Shown piece after piece: positions 32,405 through 42,544 of a stretch of DNA of 64,000 nucleotides (position 1 is the first letter of the stretch; every line of letters starts with the position of its first letter). Made by a program: the position numbers and the translations under genes. Under the pieces are notes generated by a model that saw nothing but the letters and a program-made list of their open reading frames with translations, ran no database searches and had not been told where the DNA came from. The stretch comes from Odontocerum albicorne (lineage: Eukaryota; Arthropoda; Insecta; Trichoptera; Odontoceridae): NCBI GenBank assembly GCA_949825065.1, contig OX463848.1, positions 37,167,491 to 37,231,490 of the forward strand. Direction: 5' to 3'.

Positions 32405-33475
32405 TATTGTTTCAGTGCACATTGGTCTACAGTGACTTAAGTGTCACTAACGAATATATTTCAAATTTTGTCTCTTCGTATTCAAATCTTTTAACGGAAT
32501 GTCTCAATTTTATCTTTCGAATCTGTGACATAATTTTCAGAGAGGAGTTAAACTTTGAGGTCGATTACGTCTTCATTGAATTGATTGTTCGGAATCGATC
32601 CAATAGGGCGGAGCATTATGACAGGGCTTTTACTGTTCCTGGTCCTGTGGCATGGAATGAAGTCCCTCAAATTGATTGTTCCGAATCGATCCAATTGGGC
32701 GGGGTATTATGACAGAATTTTGACCGTTCCTGATCCTGTGGCATGGAATGATGCCCCTCAAATTGATTGTTCCGAATCCATCCAATTGGGCGGTGTATTA
32801 TGACAGAGCTTTTACCATTCCTGGTCCTGTGACACAGAATGGTGTCCCTTAAATGAATTGTTCCGAATCGATCCAATTGGGCGTGGTACTATGACAAGGC
32901 TTTTACTGTTCCTGATTCTGTGACACGGAATGGTGTCCCTTAAATTGATTGTTCCGAATCGATCCAATTGGGCGGGTTATTATGATAGAGCTTTTACCGT
33001 TCCTGGTCCTATGGAATGGAATGGTATCCCTCAAATTGATGATTCCGAATCGATCCAATTGGGCGGGGTATGTGATAGGGCTTTTTGTTCCTGGTCCTGG
33101 GGCACGGAATGATGTCCTTTAAATAAATTGTTCCGAATCGATCCAATTGGTCGGTATATTGAAAGGGCTTTTGCCGTTCCTGGTCCTGTGGCATAGAATA
33201 ATGTCCCTTAAATCGATTGTTCCGAATTGATCCAACAGGGTGTTGTGACAGGGCTTTTGCCGTTTCTGGTCCTGTGACTTAGAATGGTCAACCTCAAATT
33301 GATTGTTCCAAATCGATCGAATAAGGCGGGGTAATATAATAGGGCTTTAACGTTGCTGGTCCTGTGGCGTGAAATGGTTTCCTCAAGCCATTAGAGGTAT
33401 GGGTGTCCCGTGCGACTTAAAGAAGCACTTGAATACATCCCTTTTTAAGAGCCTTATCAAAATTTATGATTTACT
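32405..33475 (+). mobile_element. CR1/L2-like LINE 3-prime end expanded into a tandem array
   Basis: Upstream, tttcaaattttgtctcttcg and tattcaaatcttttaac match the INFKLCLVVFKTLYG coding region of the LINE at 9930. The NRSNRAEHYDRAFTVPGPVAW segment is then repeated about nine times, after which the LINE continues at 33418 with KKHLNTSLF. The array therefore sits in the middle of one LINE copy. Confidence 0.8.
32581..33385 (+). repeat. 91-bp tandem array within the CR1/L2-like LINE
   Basis: Starts of the word ttgattgttcc or variants fall at 32581, 32672, 32763, 32854, 32945, 33036, 33125, 33213 and 33299: six intervals of about 91 bp and then slightly shorter ones. The unit includes gaatcgatccaattgggcgg and ggtcctgtggcatggaatg. 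The single-copy counterpart is at 10110-10200. Confidence 0.92.
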
Positions 33476-33730
33476 ATGAACATTATACATACTGAATGAA
33501 CGAAGAAAGACATACAAAACAGATATACAGTGCATATTAGAGTGGAAGGCGTACGAGAGAAATATGGTTGGATCAAGTAAACTATATTCAGAAAGAAGGA
33601 AGTAGAAAATTGGAGAAATCGGTTGTACGAGAATGATGTGGAATAGGCTAAGGATGTGTGTCGAGTTAGGAAAGTATAGCGCCCTGTCCTCTCTGCTTAC
33701 GCCGACAGGGAAATGGCAAGATGGTTTTAT
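33475..33730 (+). mobile_element. RTE-like LINE family B 3-prime ORF and tail
   Basis: LNERRKTYKTDIQCIL-like codons, then VVRENDVE, AKDVCRVRKVWRPVLSAYAD-like codons in broken frame, ending gacagggaaatgg. A 26-bp direct repeat, cactactatcacatttcgga, follows at 33748-33805. Confidence 0.65.
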
Positions 33731-33869
33731 CTATGTAGTATATACACTACACTACTATCACATTTCGGAAGACACTACATTACTATCACATTTCGGAAGA
33801 CCAACAAAGGTTCTTTAGGTCGTCTTATTTTGATAACTTTTTATACTGTTTTTTTACCGAATTTTTCTC

Positions 33870-33950
33870 AACATATTCAGATTTGTGAAAATACCTTGTC
33901 TCATGCCCACAAGCCGCCACCATCTTCCTATCCTTACACCTAACTTATAT
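33870..33950 (-). repeat. Fragment of the (AAT)n-linked dispersed repeat
   Basis: acatattcagatttgtgaa, taccttgtctcatg and cttacacctaacttatat is the reverse complement of the right part of 57080-57300 and related copies. Confidence 0.5.
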
Positions 33951-34600
33951 AGTATTGAGCGTGGAAGAGGCAGACCGAAGAAAACGAAATTAACCAGATT
34001 TTGAAAGAAGGTAGTGAGAAGTATGAATAATAGAAGATTGTGCATGACAAGATGTAAGAATGTGGAGGAGGCGAAAGTTGTGTGCTTAGATAGAAAAGTT
34101 TGAAGATCTGTTTTCTCTGCTTACCCAGCTAGTGACGATATGTATGTATGTATTTGTTAATTTAATACTGTTTAATTTGCATTTTTTTAGACCGAGGAAA
34201 ACGTGACTAGACTAAATTGACCAGACTTCGAAAGAAGATAAAGCGACAATATAGAGAATGTGAAATGTGTGAATATGGAGGAGGCAAAAGTTGTGTGCTT
34301 TGGTAGAGAGGTTTGGGGATCTTTTCTCTCTGCCTAACCCACAAGTGCCATGGAGGGACGTTATGTATGTGTTGTATTTGTAAATTTAATACTCTATCAT
34401 TTTTTGTTTAGACAGAGAAAAACGTGGCTGGATCAAATGGACCAGATTTTCAAAGAAAGTTGAATGGCAATTTGAATAAAAGACTATTGTGCATGACGTG
34501 ATGTATGCATGTGGAAGAGGTTAATGTTGTGTGTTTGGATATCTTTTCTCTCTGCCAACCCCGCAAGGGACATGGCGTGATGATATGTATGTATTTATTC
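33950..34600 (+). repeat. Tandem triplication (217-221 bp) of LINE family B 3-prime end
   Basis: Three head-to-tail copies begin at the word agaccgaag or variants at 33972, 34189 and 34411. Each runs through WLDQ-like, CMTR or VN-EEAK and DREVW-like codons into the tatgtatgta tail and a T-rich spacer. Unlike the short arrays, the unit includes the LINE 3-prime terminus and flanking DNA. Confidence 0.8.
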
Positions 34601-34604
34601 GGTT

Positions 34605-34970
34605 CCTTTTTGTTTTTTTTCCACGTTTCATTTTGATACATCAAAGTTGGTACTAAAATACTGCTGTGGACTATCATATTGAAAGCTTTTGTTACTATTC
34701 GGTTTGAGTATTTATTGTTTTCTCACGAGCGATATGCTTCCGGTGAAAGTAGAACAATGGAATTGAAGCGCAATAGTGGCAGAAGTCTGTTTGGTGTGTG
34801 CCAGTTTCAGACAATCCCTCGTATCAACCAAATAGCCCACGATGAGCTTAGTATGCAGAGCGCGCTTTGCAGATATTAATCCCGGCTTTTGTTTGTCCGC
34901 CATGAAATTCTCCAATACGTAAAGGGTGCATGTTAGGATTTAAAAAAAGCCTTGTTTGCATATTTCATTA
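34605..34970. other. No gene seen
   Basis: 34620-34660 (cattttgatacatcaaagtt and so on) is a short inverted LINE-B word. Overlapping short open frames at 34679-34915 have no recognised domain. Confidence 0.35.
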
Positions 34971-34974
34971 TATC

Positions 34975-35590
34975 ATTTTAAATTATGTATAGTTAAGGCA
35001 TTAATAGAGTGAAAGTTTAAATGTATTGTTATTTGTTTTATCAAACACTGTTTATTCCACTTTGTGTAACGGTATAACCCTACCGGTGTTATCAGGGGAG
35101 CACACACAAGGCTGAAATTTTGTTCAACTGGTACTGACATACACGCTTCTAACGGTAAAAAATAGGGTTGGGGACTGTGGGTGGAGGGACGCAGGAGACA
35201 ACCTCAGCAAGTAGCGGCGAGATCCTGGAAATATACTATATGTGTTTGCCAGATGTTCATCCCGATGCACTGACTTGGATATTTATAGGGCCTCTAATCT
35301 ATCCAAATTATTTGCATTACTGCTGATATGCAAGAATTTGGCATCATCGATAGAGAATGTATGATTTTCACGGTGACAATGATTAGCCATTTCAGAATAA
35401 ATTAGAGGATTTGTTAAGGCGGATTTGTGTTCACGAAATCTCTTTTCAAAGGATCGTCCTGTCTTTTCTATATATAAATTATCGCAGATAGCACATAATA
35501 TTTTATACACACCACTGTTGCTAAGTGTTTCATTTTTGTTTTTGCCGTTAAGAGTTTTCGGACATAAAGCCAGTTTTCAACATTAATTTT
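34975..35590 (-). mobile_element. Penelope-like element 3-prime end with GIY-YIG endonuclease
   Basis: On the minus strand: LNGKNKNETLSNSG, GVYKILCAICDNLYIEKTGRSF, EKRFREHKSALTNP, EMANHCHRENHTF and LDRLEAL. This is the GIY-YIG endonuclease fused behind the RT in Penelope-like elements, used to cut target DNA. GVYKI stands for the GIY half. The YIG half is YIE, so its glycine is lost. The catalytic Arg region (GRSF.KRF.EH) and the Glu near LDRLE are kept. A stop follows EAL. The RT domain is missing. Downstream, to 34975, lies the PLE terminus also found at 7236 and 59430. Confidence 0.82.
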
Positions 35591-35689
35591 AACAGTTTAA
35601 ATCTGTAATTAAAAATGTTTTCTCATAAACGGTAAATTGTCTGAAATATTTGAAAAAAAAATGGCAGTAAAATACTTGATTGAGATTTT

Positions 35690-36740
35690 TTTAACAAAAA
35701 ATAACTTTCATTGTATTATTTATCAAATGACGTGAAGCGAAAGGAAACAAAGGCAATGGGGCACTAAAACATATACGCTGTATCAAATCTCCCAAGACGA
35801 TAGTCCACAACAGTATTTTAATACCAACATTTATGTATGGGAGGAAACATGGATGTAGAGCAGTACTGAAAAGATCAGAATACATACTGCATAAATGTGT
35901 GCACTTGAAAGAATACATAGGGGACAATATATGTATGGGAGGAAACATGGATGTAGAGCAGTACTGAAAAGATCAGAATACATACTGCATAAATGTGTGC
36001 ACTTGAAAGAATACATAGGGGGACAATATATGACAGAAAACGGAATTAAGTGATCAGGGATGAATGTGAACTTAAGGCTTATGTGTCGAGTAAGATGAAG
36101 AAGAGCACCCTGAGATGGTTTGGGCATGTGGAACAAATGAAAGAAGAAATACTAACTAAACAGATATTGTTCAAATTGTGTGGAAAGGCGTGTAGTAGGA
36201 AGACCAAGAAAAGTGCGATTGGATCAAGTGAATGCTATTTTAAAATAGGAAACATAGAAAGTCAGAGAAATCGTAGACATTGTATGAGAAGGTTATACCA
36301 TATGTATCGATGTAAAAGAGAAGGTTATACCATATGTATCGATGTAAAAGAGAAGGTTATACCATATGTATCGATGTTAAAGAGAAGGTTATACCATATG
36401 TATCGATGTAAAAGAGAAGGTTATACCATATGTATCGATGTAAGAGAAGGTTATACCATATGTATCGATGTAAAAGAGAAGGTTATACCATATGTATCGA
36501 TGTTAAAGAGAAGGTTATACCATATGTATCGATGTTAAAGAGAAGGTTATACCATATGTATCGATGTAAAAGAGAAGGTTATACCATATGTATCGATGTA
36601 AAAGAGAAGGTTATACCATATGTATCGATGTAAAAGAGAAGGTTATACCATATGTATCGATGTAAAAGAGGCTAAGGATGTGTGTCGAGATGGAAAAGTC
36701 TGGAGTTCTGTCTTTTCTTACCCCGTTAGGCAAATTACGT
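35690..36740 (+). mobile_element. RTE-like LINE family B copy with duplication and minisatellite
   Basis: NGALKHIRCIKSPKTIVHNSILIP starts the copy at about 35748. Next is a 98-bp direct duplication (gtatgggaggaaacatggat at 35835 and again at 35933). Then VIRDECELKAYVSSKMKKS, LRWFGHVEQMKEEILTKQI, ESQRNRRHCMRR and a 32-bp array, then a broken VCRDGKVW end and tail. Family, order and frame breaks agree with 13822-14950. Confidence 0.8.
36289..36668 (+). repeat. 32-bp minisatellite amplified from LINE family B codons
   Basis: About twelve copies of gaaggttataccatatgtat followed by cgatgtaaaaga, one copy shortened by 2 bp. In the LINE this is the CMRRCMNVEEAK segment. Since 32 is not a multiple of three, the frame rotates through the array. 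Confidence 0.92.
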
Positions 36741-37222
36741 GATGGTACGTATGAATCAAATAGTTTACATATCGGATGGTATGTATGAATCAAATAGTTT
36801 ACATATCGGATGGTATGTATGAATCAAATAGTTTCCATATCTGATGGTATGTATGAATCAAATAGTATACATATCTGATGGTATGTATGAATCAAATAGT
36901 TTACATATCTGATGGTATGTATGAATCAAATAGTTTACATATCTGATGGTATGTATGAATCAAATAGTTTAAATATCTGATGGTATGTATGAATCAAATA
37001 GTTTAAATATCTGATGGTATGTATGAATCAAATAGTTTACATATCTGATGGTATGTATAAATCAAATAGTTTACGTATCTGATGGTATATATGAATCAAA
37101 TAGTTTACATATCTGATTGTATATATGAATCAAATAGTTTACATATCTGATGGTATGTATGAATCAAATAGTTTACATATCTGATGGTATGTATGAATCA
37201 AATAGTTTACATATCTGATTTT
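36740..37222 (+). repeat. 34-bp minisatellite starting in the LINE family B tail
   Basis: About fourteen copies of gatggtatgtatgaatcaaa then tagtttacatatct. It begins where the LINE's terminal gatggtatgtatgta tail is expected, so it probably grew from that tail plus a short flank. Confidence 0.92.
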
Positions 37223-37224
37223 TT

Positions 37225-37395
37225 TTAAAATACAGCGTACTCATAATTTGCTTTAAATATCTTAAAAGTGGCAGTTAAAGTCTTAAAATGCATTTTTACA
37301 ATATAAGTCTCATTTTATTATAATATTTTTATATGTATTGAACTTAAAGGGGTACTACAAAAATATCTCAGATATGTAATACAAAATATTAAGTA
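37225..37395. other. AT-rich spacer
   Basis: Nothing recognised. Confidence 0.3.
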
Positions 37396-37399
37396 CATG

Positions 37400-37640
37400 G
37401 TCTTCTTATTTATTGCATGTTCAATGCTGTGCGTCGTTGTCCTTTGCTATGTCTCCAACTTGGTGCAATACCTGTATCCATCTCTCTCGGTCCTGGACCA
37501 TGTTGAATGCAGCACTGCAAGAGGGTCCTGCTAATTCCTATATTTAATCCGTTCATCTCATATGACACCTTTTTCTTCTCCGCCTGTCGTCAACTGCCTC
37601 CGTTATCACCAGCTTTTCCAGACATTCATAATTGTTTCTA
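37400..37640 (-). mobile_element. LINE 3-prime end, minus strand (family unassigned)
   Basis: Minus-strand codons DRRRRKRCHMR and DRERWIQVLHQVGDIAKDND, ending TAA or TGA near 37415. The DRERW tail is typical of RTE-like or R1-like ORF ends. No RT core is left. Confidence 0.55.
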
Positions 37641-37789
37641 GAAAACATGTTCAAAGTATTGTACTTTAAGATTATCTGTTTGCGTGTTGTTTAAAATCTT
37701 TCAGTTTTCTGTTGTTCATGAATTACAGGTACTTTTTTTGGTATCATCAGGATTTGAATTGAATGATATTTCGATCTCCGTCGTTCCGT

Positions 37790-38000
37790 CTTTTGACTAG
37801 ACGACCTCCAAGGCCTAGTTGGTAAGACGCTCGTCACCCAACCTGGAGGTTACAGATTCGATTCCCGTTGAAACCCAAATATTAAAAAAAAATTATTCCA
37901 GTCTGGTTTCTCCTTAAAGTCTCTTGAACATTTTTCTGGATGTTTAGAAGGTATTGCCATATGGCAATAAGTTCACCAGTTTATACTGTATACAACAAAT
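37790..38000 (+). mobile_element. tRNA-derived SINE, family 1
   Basis: Head gacctccaaggcctagttgg, taagacgctc (A box) and gattcgattcccgttgaaa (B box), body ttccagtctggttt, tail hairpin ATTGCC/GGCAAT at 37953-37968. Nearly full length. Confidence 0.8.
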
Positions 38001-38004
38001 GTGT

Positions 38005-38170
38005 AATACAATACAATACTTTGAAAAAAATAAATGTAAGAAGTAAGATAAATCGTAGAAGTTGTATAAGAAGATGAAGAGGGTTGGGAAAAGCTGAAAC
38101 ATGTGTTTTCTGATAGGAAAGTTCTGTGATTTGCTTTTCTGCTTAATCCAATAGGGAAATGGTGTACACG
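38005..38170 (+). mobile_element. RTE-like LINE family B tail
   Basis: NVRSKINRRSCIRR-like codons, a decayed EEAK...CVF segment and ccaatagggaaatggtg. Confidence 0.6.
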
Positions 38171-38174
38171 TATG

Positions 38175-38880
38175 TAGGCATCGGGAATTGCACTCAAAAT
38201 CTCCGTGTGGAAAACTAGTGTTTTTCCAACTGTCCACGTAGTTCATATTTCTCTAAATGTGTCCAAACCGACTCAAGATTAATATCTTTATTCTACATAG
38301 AACACTCGTCGTTAACTAACCAATCGTTCCTATATCTGATTATTTTGTATTCTTATTATACTTGTACATTCTAATAACATATAATCTTCTTAAATCATTC
38401 ACCATTATTATTAATATACAATGTTATAATGAAATAAAGGTAAAGTGATATACTATACATATATGTCAATGATATGTGACAGTGGAAAAATGTCATTTGT
38501 AAATCTATGCTTTGCACGACACTATTATTTTGTCCATTTGACAGGCCACTGCTTTGTAGGGGAGACAAATAAACTTCGTTAGTGGACGTTTGTTTGAGCG
38601 CCGGGCGGCTTGTCTACGACAGGTATCGCCTACCCTTTCACCCCTTGGCCAAATGTTACCCGTTTTGTTTCGAATGCAGTTGAAATAATACTGGATATAA
38701 AATAGTCAAATTAATTTCTATTCCTTTTTGACAAGGTCGATAGCCACGTATAATTAAAAAAAATGTGGTTACAACAAATTAATGGGGTTTTGAAAAATGA
38801 AAATTATTATTTGTTGTAAATAAAATATATTACGTACAAGAAAATTTAAATAAATACATAATTTGTCTACAGATTATTTA
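38175..38880. other. No gene or classified repeat seen
   Basis: A GC-richer patch at 38560-38660 was not recognised on either strand. Confidence 0.35.
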
Positions 38881-38884
38881 ATAG

Positions 38885-38968
38885 ACATTTTTTATGGATC
38901 TGGGTCCGTTGCCTTCCATTTGTCATATCCCAAGTAAACTAGGTTTTTGCCTGTATCTTAACTGAGAA
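38885..38968 (-). mobile_element. CR1-like LINE 3-prime UTR (left part of an interrupted copy)
   Basis: tggatctgggtccgttgcct and cccaagtaaactaggttttt match 11890-11970. The copy resumes at 39430 beyond the LINE-A insertion. Confidence 0.75.
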
Positions 38969-39424
38969 AATTTTTTCCGTGGTTGCAGTCCTAAGACTGG
39001 TTTGCAGCAATTTGAACTCTTCTCCTCCATTCCCCCCTGTCCTGTGCGGCTCTTTTTAAGTCTGTGTATGTTGAGCAGCGCACGTCCACCAACAGGTCCT
39101 CCAGGTACTCTCGGCGTGGGCGTCTCCTAGAGTTTGTCCCCTCGGTCATGCCCTCCATTATGGCATGCAAGAGGCCCTCTTGTCGTATTATATGACCGAT
39201 CCATCTTGCACGCCTTTCGGACAGGATCCTGAGCAGGTGCCTTCCTCCTTCGATTCGTTGGAGAACCTCTTCATTTGTGATGCGGTCTCTCCAGGAAATT
39301 CCTAATAGTCTTCTAAAGGACCACATCTCAAAAGCCTCTAGTCTTCGTCTATCTCTTTCGGATAGGCACCATGTCTCGCAGCCGTACATCAAGATACTCC
39401 ATACATAGGTCTTGATTAGGAGTA
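38969..39424 (-). mobile_element. LINE family A, 5-prime truncated copy
   Basis: Minus-strand ORF from LLIKTYVWSILMYGCETW to the natural stop after IAANQS, with the C-terminus EDLLVDVRCSTYTDLKRAAQ that shows the LINE-A at 15385 has a frameshift there. No frame breaks in about 146 codons. The terminal hairpin is intact. It sits between two parts of a CR1-like LINE. Confidence 0.92.
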
Positions 39425-39429
39425 ATAAC

Positions 39430-39740
39430 ATGGAAAATTAGATTGATATTTCTTTTCTATTGTTGTTTATACAATACCCCGTTGCGTACGCTCATCAACT
39501 CAGTAAACAGTGGCACTCAATCACATATGTACATATCACGCGAATTCAACCGCTCACACTTTCTTATTCAGATATACCAATAAATCCATCTCATAATGTG
39601 GCGCACATAATCACCAAAAACACACTACGCTCAAAAGTTAGCAAAAATCTTTGCTCTAAATCATTCATCTCGCAAGCCTAAGTATTCAAACTCCTGTCGC
39701 AATAACAATCACGCTCCGATCGACTACCTAAATTTTTTGC
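39430..39740 (-). mobile_element. CR1-like LINE 3-prime region (right part of the interrupted copy)
   Basis: Colinear with 11985-12365: ccccgttgcgtacgctcatc, aacagtggcactcaatcac, tcctgtcgcaataacaatc, acgctccgatcgact. In the 11.8-kb copy this block is contiguous with the UTR block, so LINE-A inserted between them here. Confidence 0.75.
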
Positions 39741-39754
39741 CCCCTTTTGCCAAA

Positions 39755-40015
39755 ATGTAAAACAATAATAATATAGAAAATTGCTAGCTAAATTGCATCG
39801 CTAGATACAATTTATAAAGCGATGTTTATAGAGTAAACTCTCCTCAAGAGCGTTCTAACTCGGGATTGAAACCCACTTTTATTGACGGGTTTAAAATGTT
39901 ATAACATAAAAATGTTATAATTATTATAATTTGAGTGTAAGGATAGGAATGGAGTTGCTGCAGCTATTATATTAGGTGCTTCTCCTGCATTAACATATGT
40001 TAAAAATACGTGTTT
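39755..40015 (+). repeat. (AAT)n-linked dispersed repeat
   Basis: Shares with 52780, 54760, 55880 (minus) and 57080 the order aataataata, atttata-agcgatgttta, gagagtaaactctcctcaag-like, gagtgtaagga and ggttgctgcagc-like. Class unknown. Confidence 0.6.
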
Positions 40016-40021
40016 TATAAC

Positions 40022-40663
40022 AGGTCTTCCGATATGTTATAGTAATATATTCGGCTTTAGGTGTAGTGTATGCGTGTAGTGTTCACAAAACTCGAGGTCT
40101 TCCGATATGTTTTAGTAATATATTCGGCTTTAAGTGTTGTGTATGCGTGTAGTGTTCACAAAACTCTAGGTCTTCCGATATGTTATAGTAATATATTCGG
40201 CTTTAGGTGTTGTGTATGCGTGTAGTGTTCACAAAACTCTAGGTCTTCCGATATGCTATAGTAATGTATTCGGCTTTAGGTGTAGTGTATGCGTGTAGTG
40301 TTCACAAAACTCGAGGTCTTCCGATATGTTTTAGTAATATATTCGGCTTTAAGTGTTGTGTATGCGTGTAGTGTTCACAAAACTCTAGGTCTTCCGATAT
40401 GTTATAGTAATATATTCGGCTTTAGGTGTTGTGTATGCGTGTAGTGTTCACAAAACTCTAGGTCTTCCGATATGCTATAGTAATGTATTCGGCTTTAGGT
40501 GTAGTGTATGCGTGTAGTGTTCACAAAACTCTAGGTCTTCCGATATGTTATAGTAATATATTCGGCTTTAGGTGTAGTGTTCACAAAACTCTAGGTCTTC
40601 CGATATGTTATAGTAATATATTCGGCTTTAGGTGTAGTGTATGCGTGTAGTGTTCACAAAAGT
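40022..40663. repeat. 73-bp tandem array with 219-bp higher-order period
   Basis: Unit starts aggtcttccgatatg at 40022, 40095, 40168, 40241, 40314, 40387, 40460, 40533 and 40593. Variants at gttatag, gttttag or gctatag, taatatatt or taatgtatt, and aagtgttg, aggtgttg or aggtgtag show that units 2-3-4 repeat as units 5-6-7. Unit 8 has a 13-bp deletion. Just right of the array (40663-40690) lies a family B LINE word (gtcagagaaattg). Confidence 0.92.
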
Positions 40664-40689
40664 CAGAGAAATTGATATTGTATGGATGT

Positions 40690-41140
40690 GCAGAATTTGA
40701 AATATATGTCTTACCTGAATAAGGAGAATCTAAATATGGAGTACCTGAATATGAAGAAGCTTAATATGAAGAACCTGAAGTGTGTTATCATGCTGTGTCC
40801 ATTGCGCGGTCTGCCATCCTTATGACGACAAGCACCTGCCATCCTTATAACGACAAGCACATACCATCTTTATGACGTAGGTGCTGTCAATTGTGGGATT
40901 TTTTGGCATTGTATATTTCACTGTCGAGTATGTCATTTGGTAGCTGACCGCCGTCTATTAGATGTAGATATCTAAAGCCAGCGCAGTCCTTGTCTTTCAG
41001 AAGTGCTACAGCTTATAGCCAACCGGTTTGATTTATTTCTATACCCTTCCAATAGTTTATATAATCTGCTAAAACAGTCAACGTGCTGTTAACACACGTC
41101 AGCATTACTATATTATTATTCAGGTCTAAAGCGTTTGCGG
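40690..41140. other. No gene seen
   Basis: Holds a short internal repeat (tacctgaataaggagaatct, then related words) at 40715-40785 and a doubled ccatccttatgacgacaagc at about 40815-40860. Confidence 0.4.
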
Positions 41141-41149
41141 AAGGGGGTT

Positions 41150-41320
41150 TGCTTCTAGGATCGAACAGTTCTTTCACAGAAAATCACACGCTAGGCATAC
41201 AAGCGCAGGTTGTAGATATAACGATAGGACCATCAACAAGCACTGATGTTGGTATAACGATAGGACCATCAACTACAAGACCCAGCAACGACAATAGTCT
41301 ACAAAAAAATGACGCACTTT
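41150..41320 (+). repeat. Dispersed repeat related to 19660-19770
   Basis: Has a doubled ataacgataggaccatcaa (about 41217 and 41254) and acaagacccagcaacgac, matching 19690-19730 in inverse. Its open frame reads ITIGPSTSTDVGITIGPSTT, most likely a repeat artefact. Confidence 0.5.
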
Positions 41321-41329
41321 TTTCTATGA

Positions 41330-41740
41330 ACAAATCTCGTATATGGTTGCTTATCGCTGAGTTACAGAGTAGATTTATTTTTATTTGACTCGTATTTCAA
41401 TCCCCTAGGTTCTCGACAACACACCATAATGTGAGACAGCACGTGCAAATTGCCACTGTCAGGACATTTCAAATCACTCGAGGTCCTGTAATTTGTTATA
41501 GGATATTTTTTGCACAGGTTGTCCAATGATGATTGATATTCATTATGTATCTTGTATGGACAACACAGGTATATAATAGTAATTGATTCAGAAAAGCTAT
41601 TGATTTGTTTATATTGTAACAGATTTTATTTTCGTGCGGAGTTAAATTTTAACATTTTTTTCTTAATTTTCATCAACAAACATTTACATTTTTTATCGTT
41701 TCAATAAATTTTACGTCTAGTATCCGTACATTTTTATAGT
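41330..41740. other. AT-rich spacer
   Basis: Nothing recognised. Confidence 0.3.
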
Positions 41741-41744
41741 ATTG

Positions 41745-42540
41745 TTGCTCATGGTTGAACGTTGCTCATGGCTGAAAAAGGTGGAGAAGAATCTTGGAGG
41801 ACAATGGATTGAGACTGAATAGAAAAAAAAACATAGTATCTGTACCTACCATTCGAGAACACAAATGCTGTCACTCCCGTAATGCAAATGAATTGAGAAA
41901 CATTACCAAATTGTGACTCCTTTAAGTATCACGGGTCACTCATCCATAGCGATGGAGGATGTGCAGCAGATGTAACACATATAATTAGTGTTGGATGGAT
42001 GAAGTTTAGATCAACGACGGGAGTTCTATGTGATCCGAAAATGCCAGTAAAGTTAAAAGGAAAAGTATACCAAACGATTGTCAAACCCGCACTCCTCTAT
42101 GGCTCCGAATGCTGGACGATATATTACTCTTACTCCAGGCAACTAGAAACTGCTGAAATGCGCATGCTAAGATGGTCAGCTGGTGTGTCCTTAAGAGACA
42201 AAATATAAAGCTCACGAATTCGTAGAAGCCTATGTGATACAGACATCAACAGTAAGATGGAGGAGAGGCGATTGAGATGGTATGGGCACGTTGGACGCAG
42301 AGCACCCGATCACATTGTGAACCAGGCAATCTCCATGGATATTTCTCGAATAACAACCAGAGGAAGACCAAAGAATTCGTGGGTGGTGTAAAAATATAAC
42401 CTGATGCAGAGGCACGGCCTGGGCGACGTAGTCCGGGACAGAAGAGCATACAACCTGAGGACGAGGAGAGCTGACCCCAACAGTCTTCACAGACAGTGAG
42501 TTGGGACGGAGCCAGGAACAAGAAGCTCATGGCTGAGCGT
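41745..42540 (+). mobile_element. RTE-like LINE family D, 3-prime half of ORF
   Basis: Codons FKYHGSLIHSDGGC, WMKFRSTTGVLCDPKMPVKL, KGKVYQTIVKPALLYGSECW, ETAEMRMLRWSAGVSLRDKI, EERRLRWYGHVGRRAPDHIV, GRPKNSWVV and DVVRDRRAYNLRTRRADPN follow the post-FADD order of RTE-like RTs. In-frame stops after LRDKI and WVV show decay. The same family gave the nested insert at 23947. Confidence 0.85.
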
Positions 42541-42544
42541 CATT

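Noticed and set aside
40022..40663. CRISPR-like regular array
   Set aside because: No unique spacers between repeats; it is an ordinary tandem array with higher-order structure.
41083..41388. 101-codon plus-strand gene
   Set aside because: Contains an internal duplicated motif and matches a dispersed repeat at 19.7 kb in inverse orientation; no domain.
13840..42250. Independent plus-strand RT genes of host origin
   Set aside because: Every RT-like frame examined matches a multi-copy LINE family with truncation or frameshifts.
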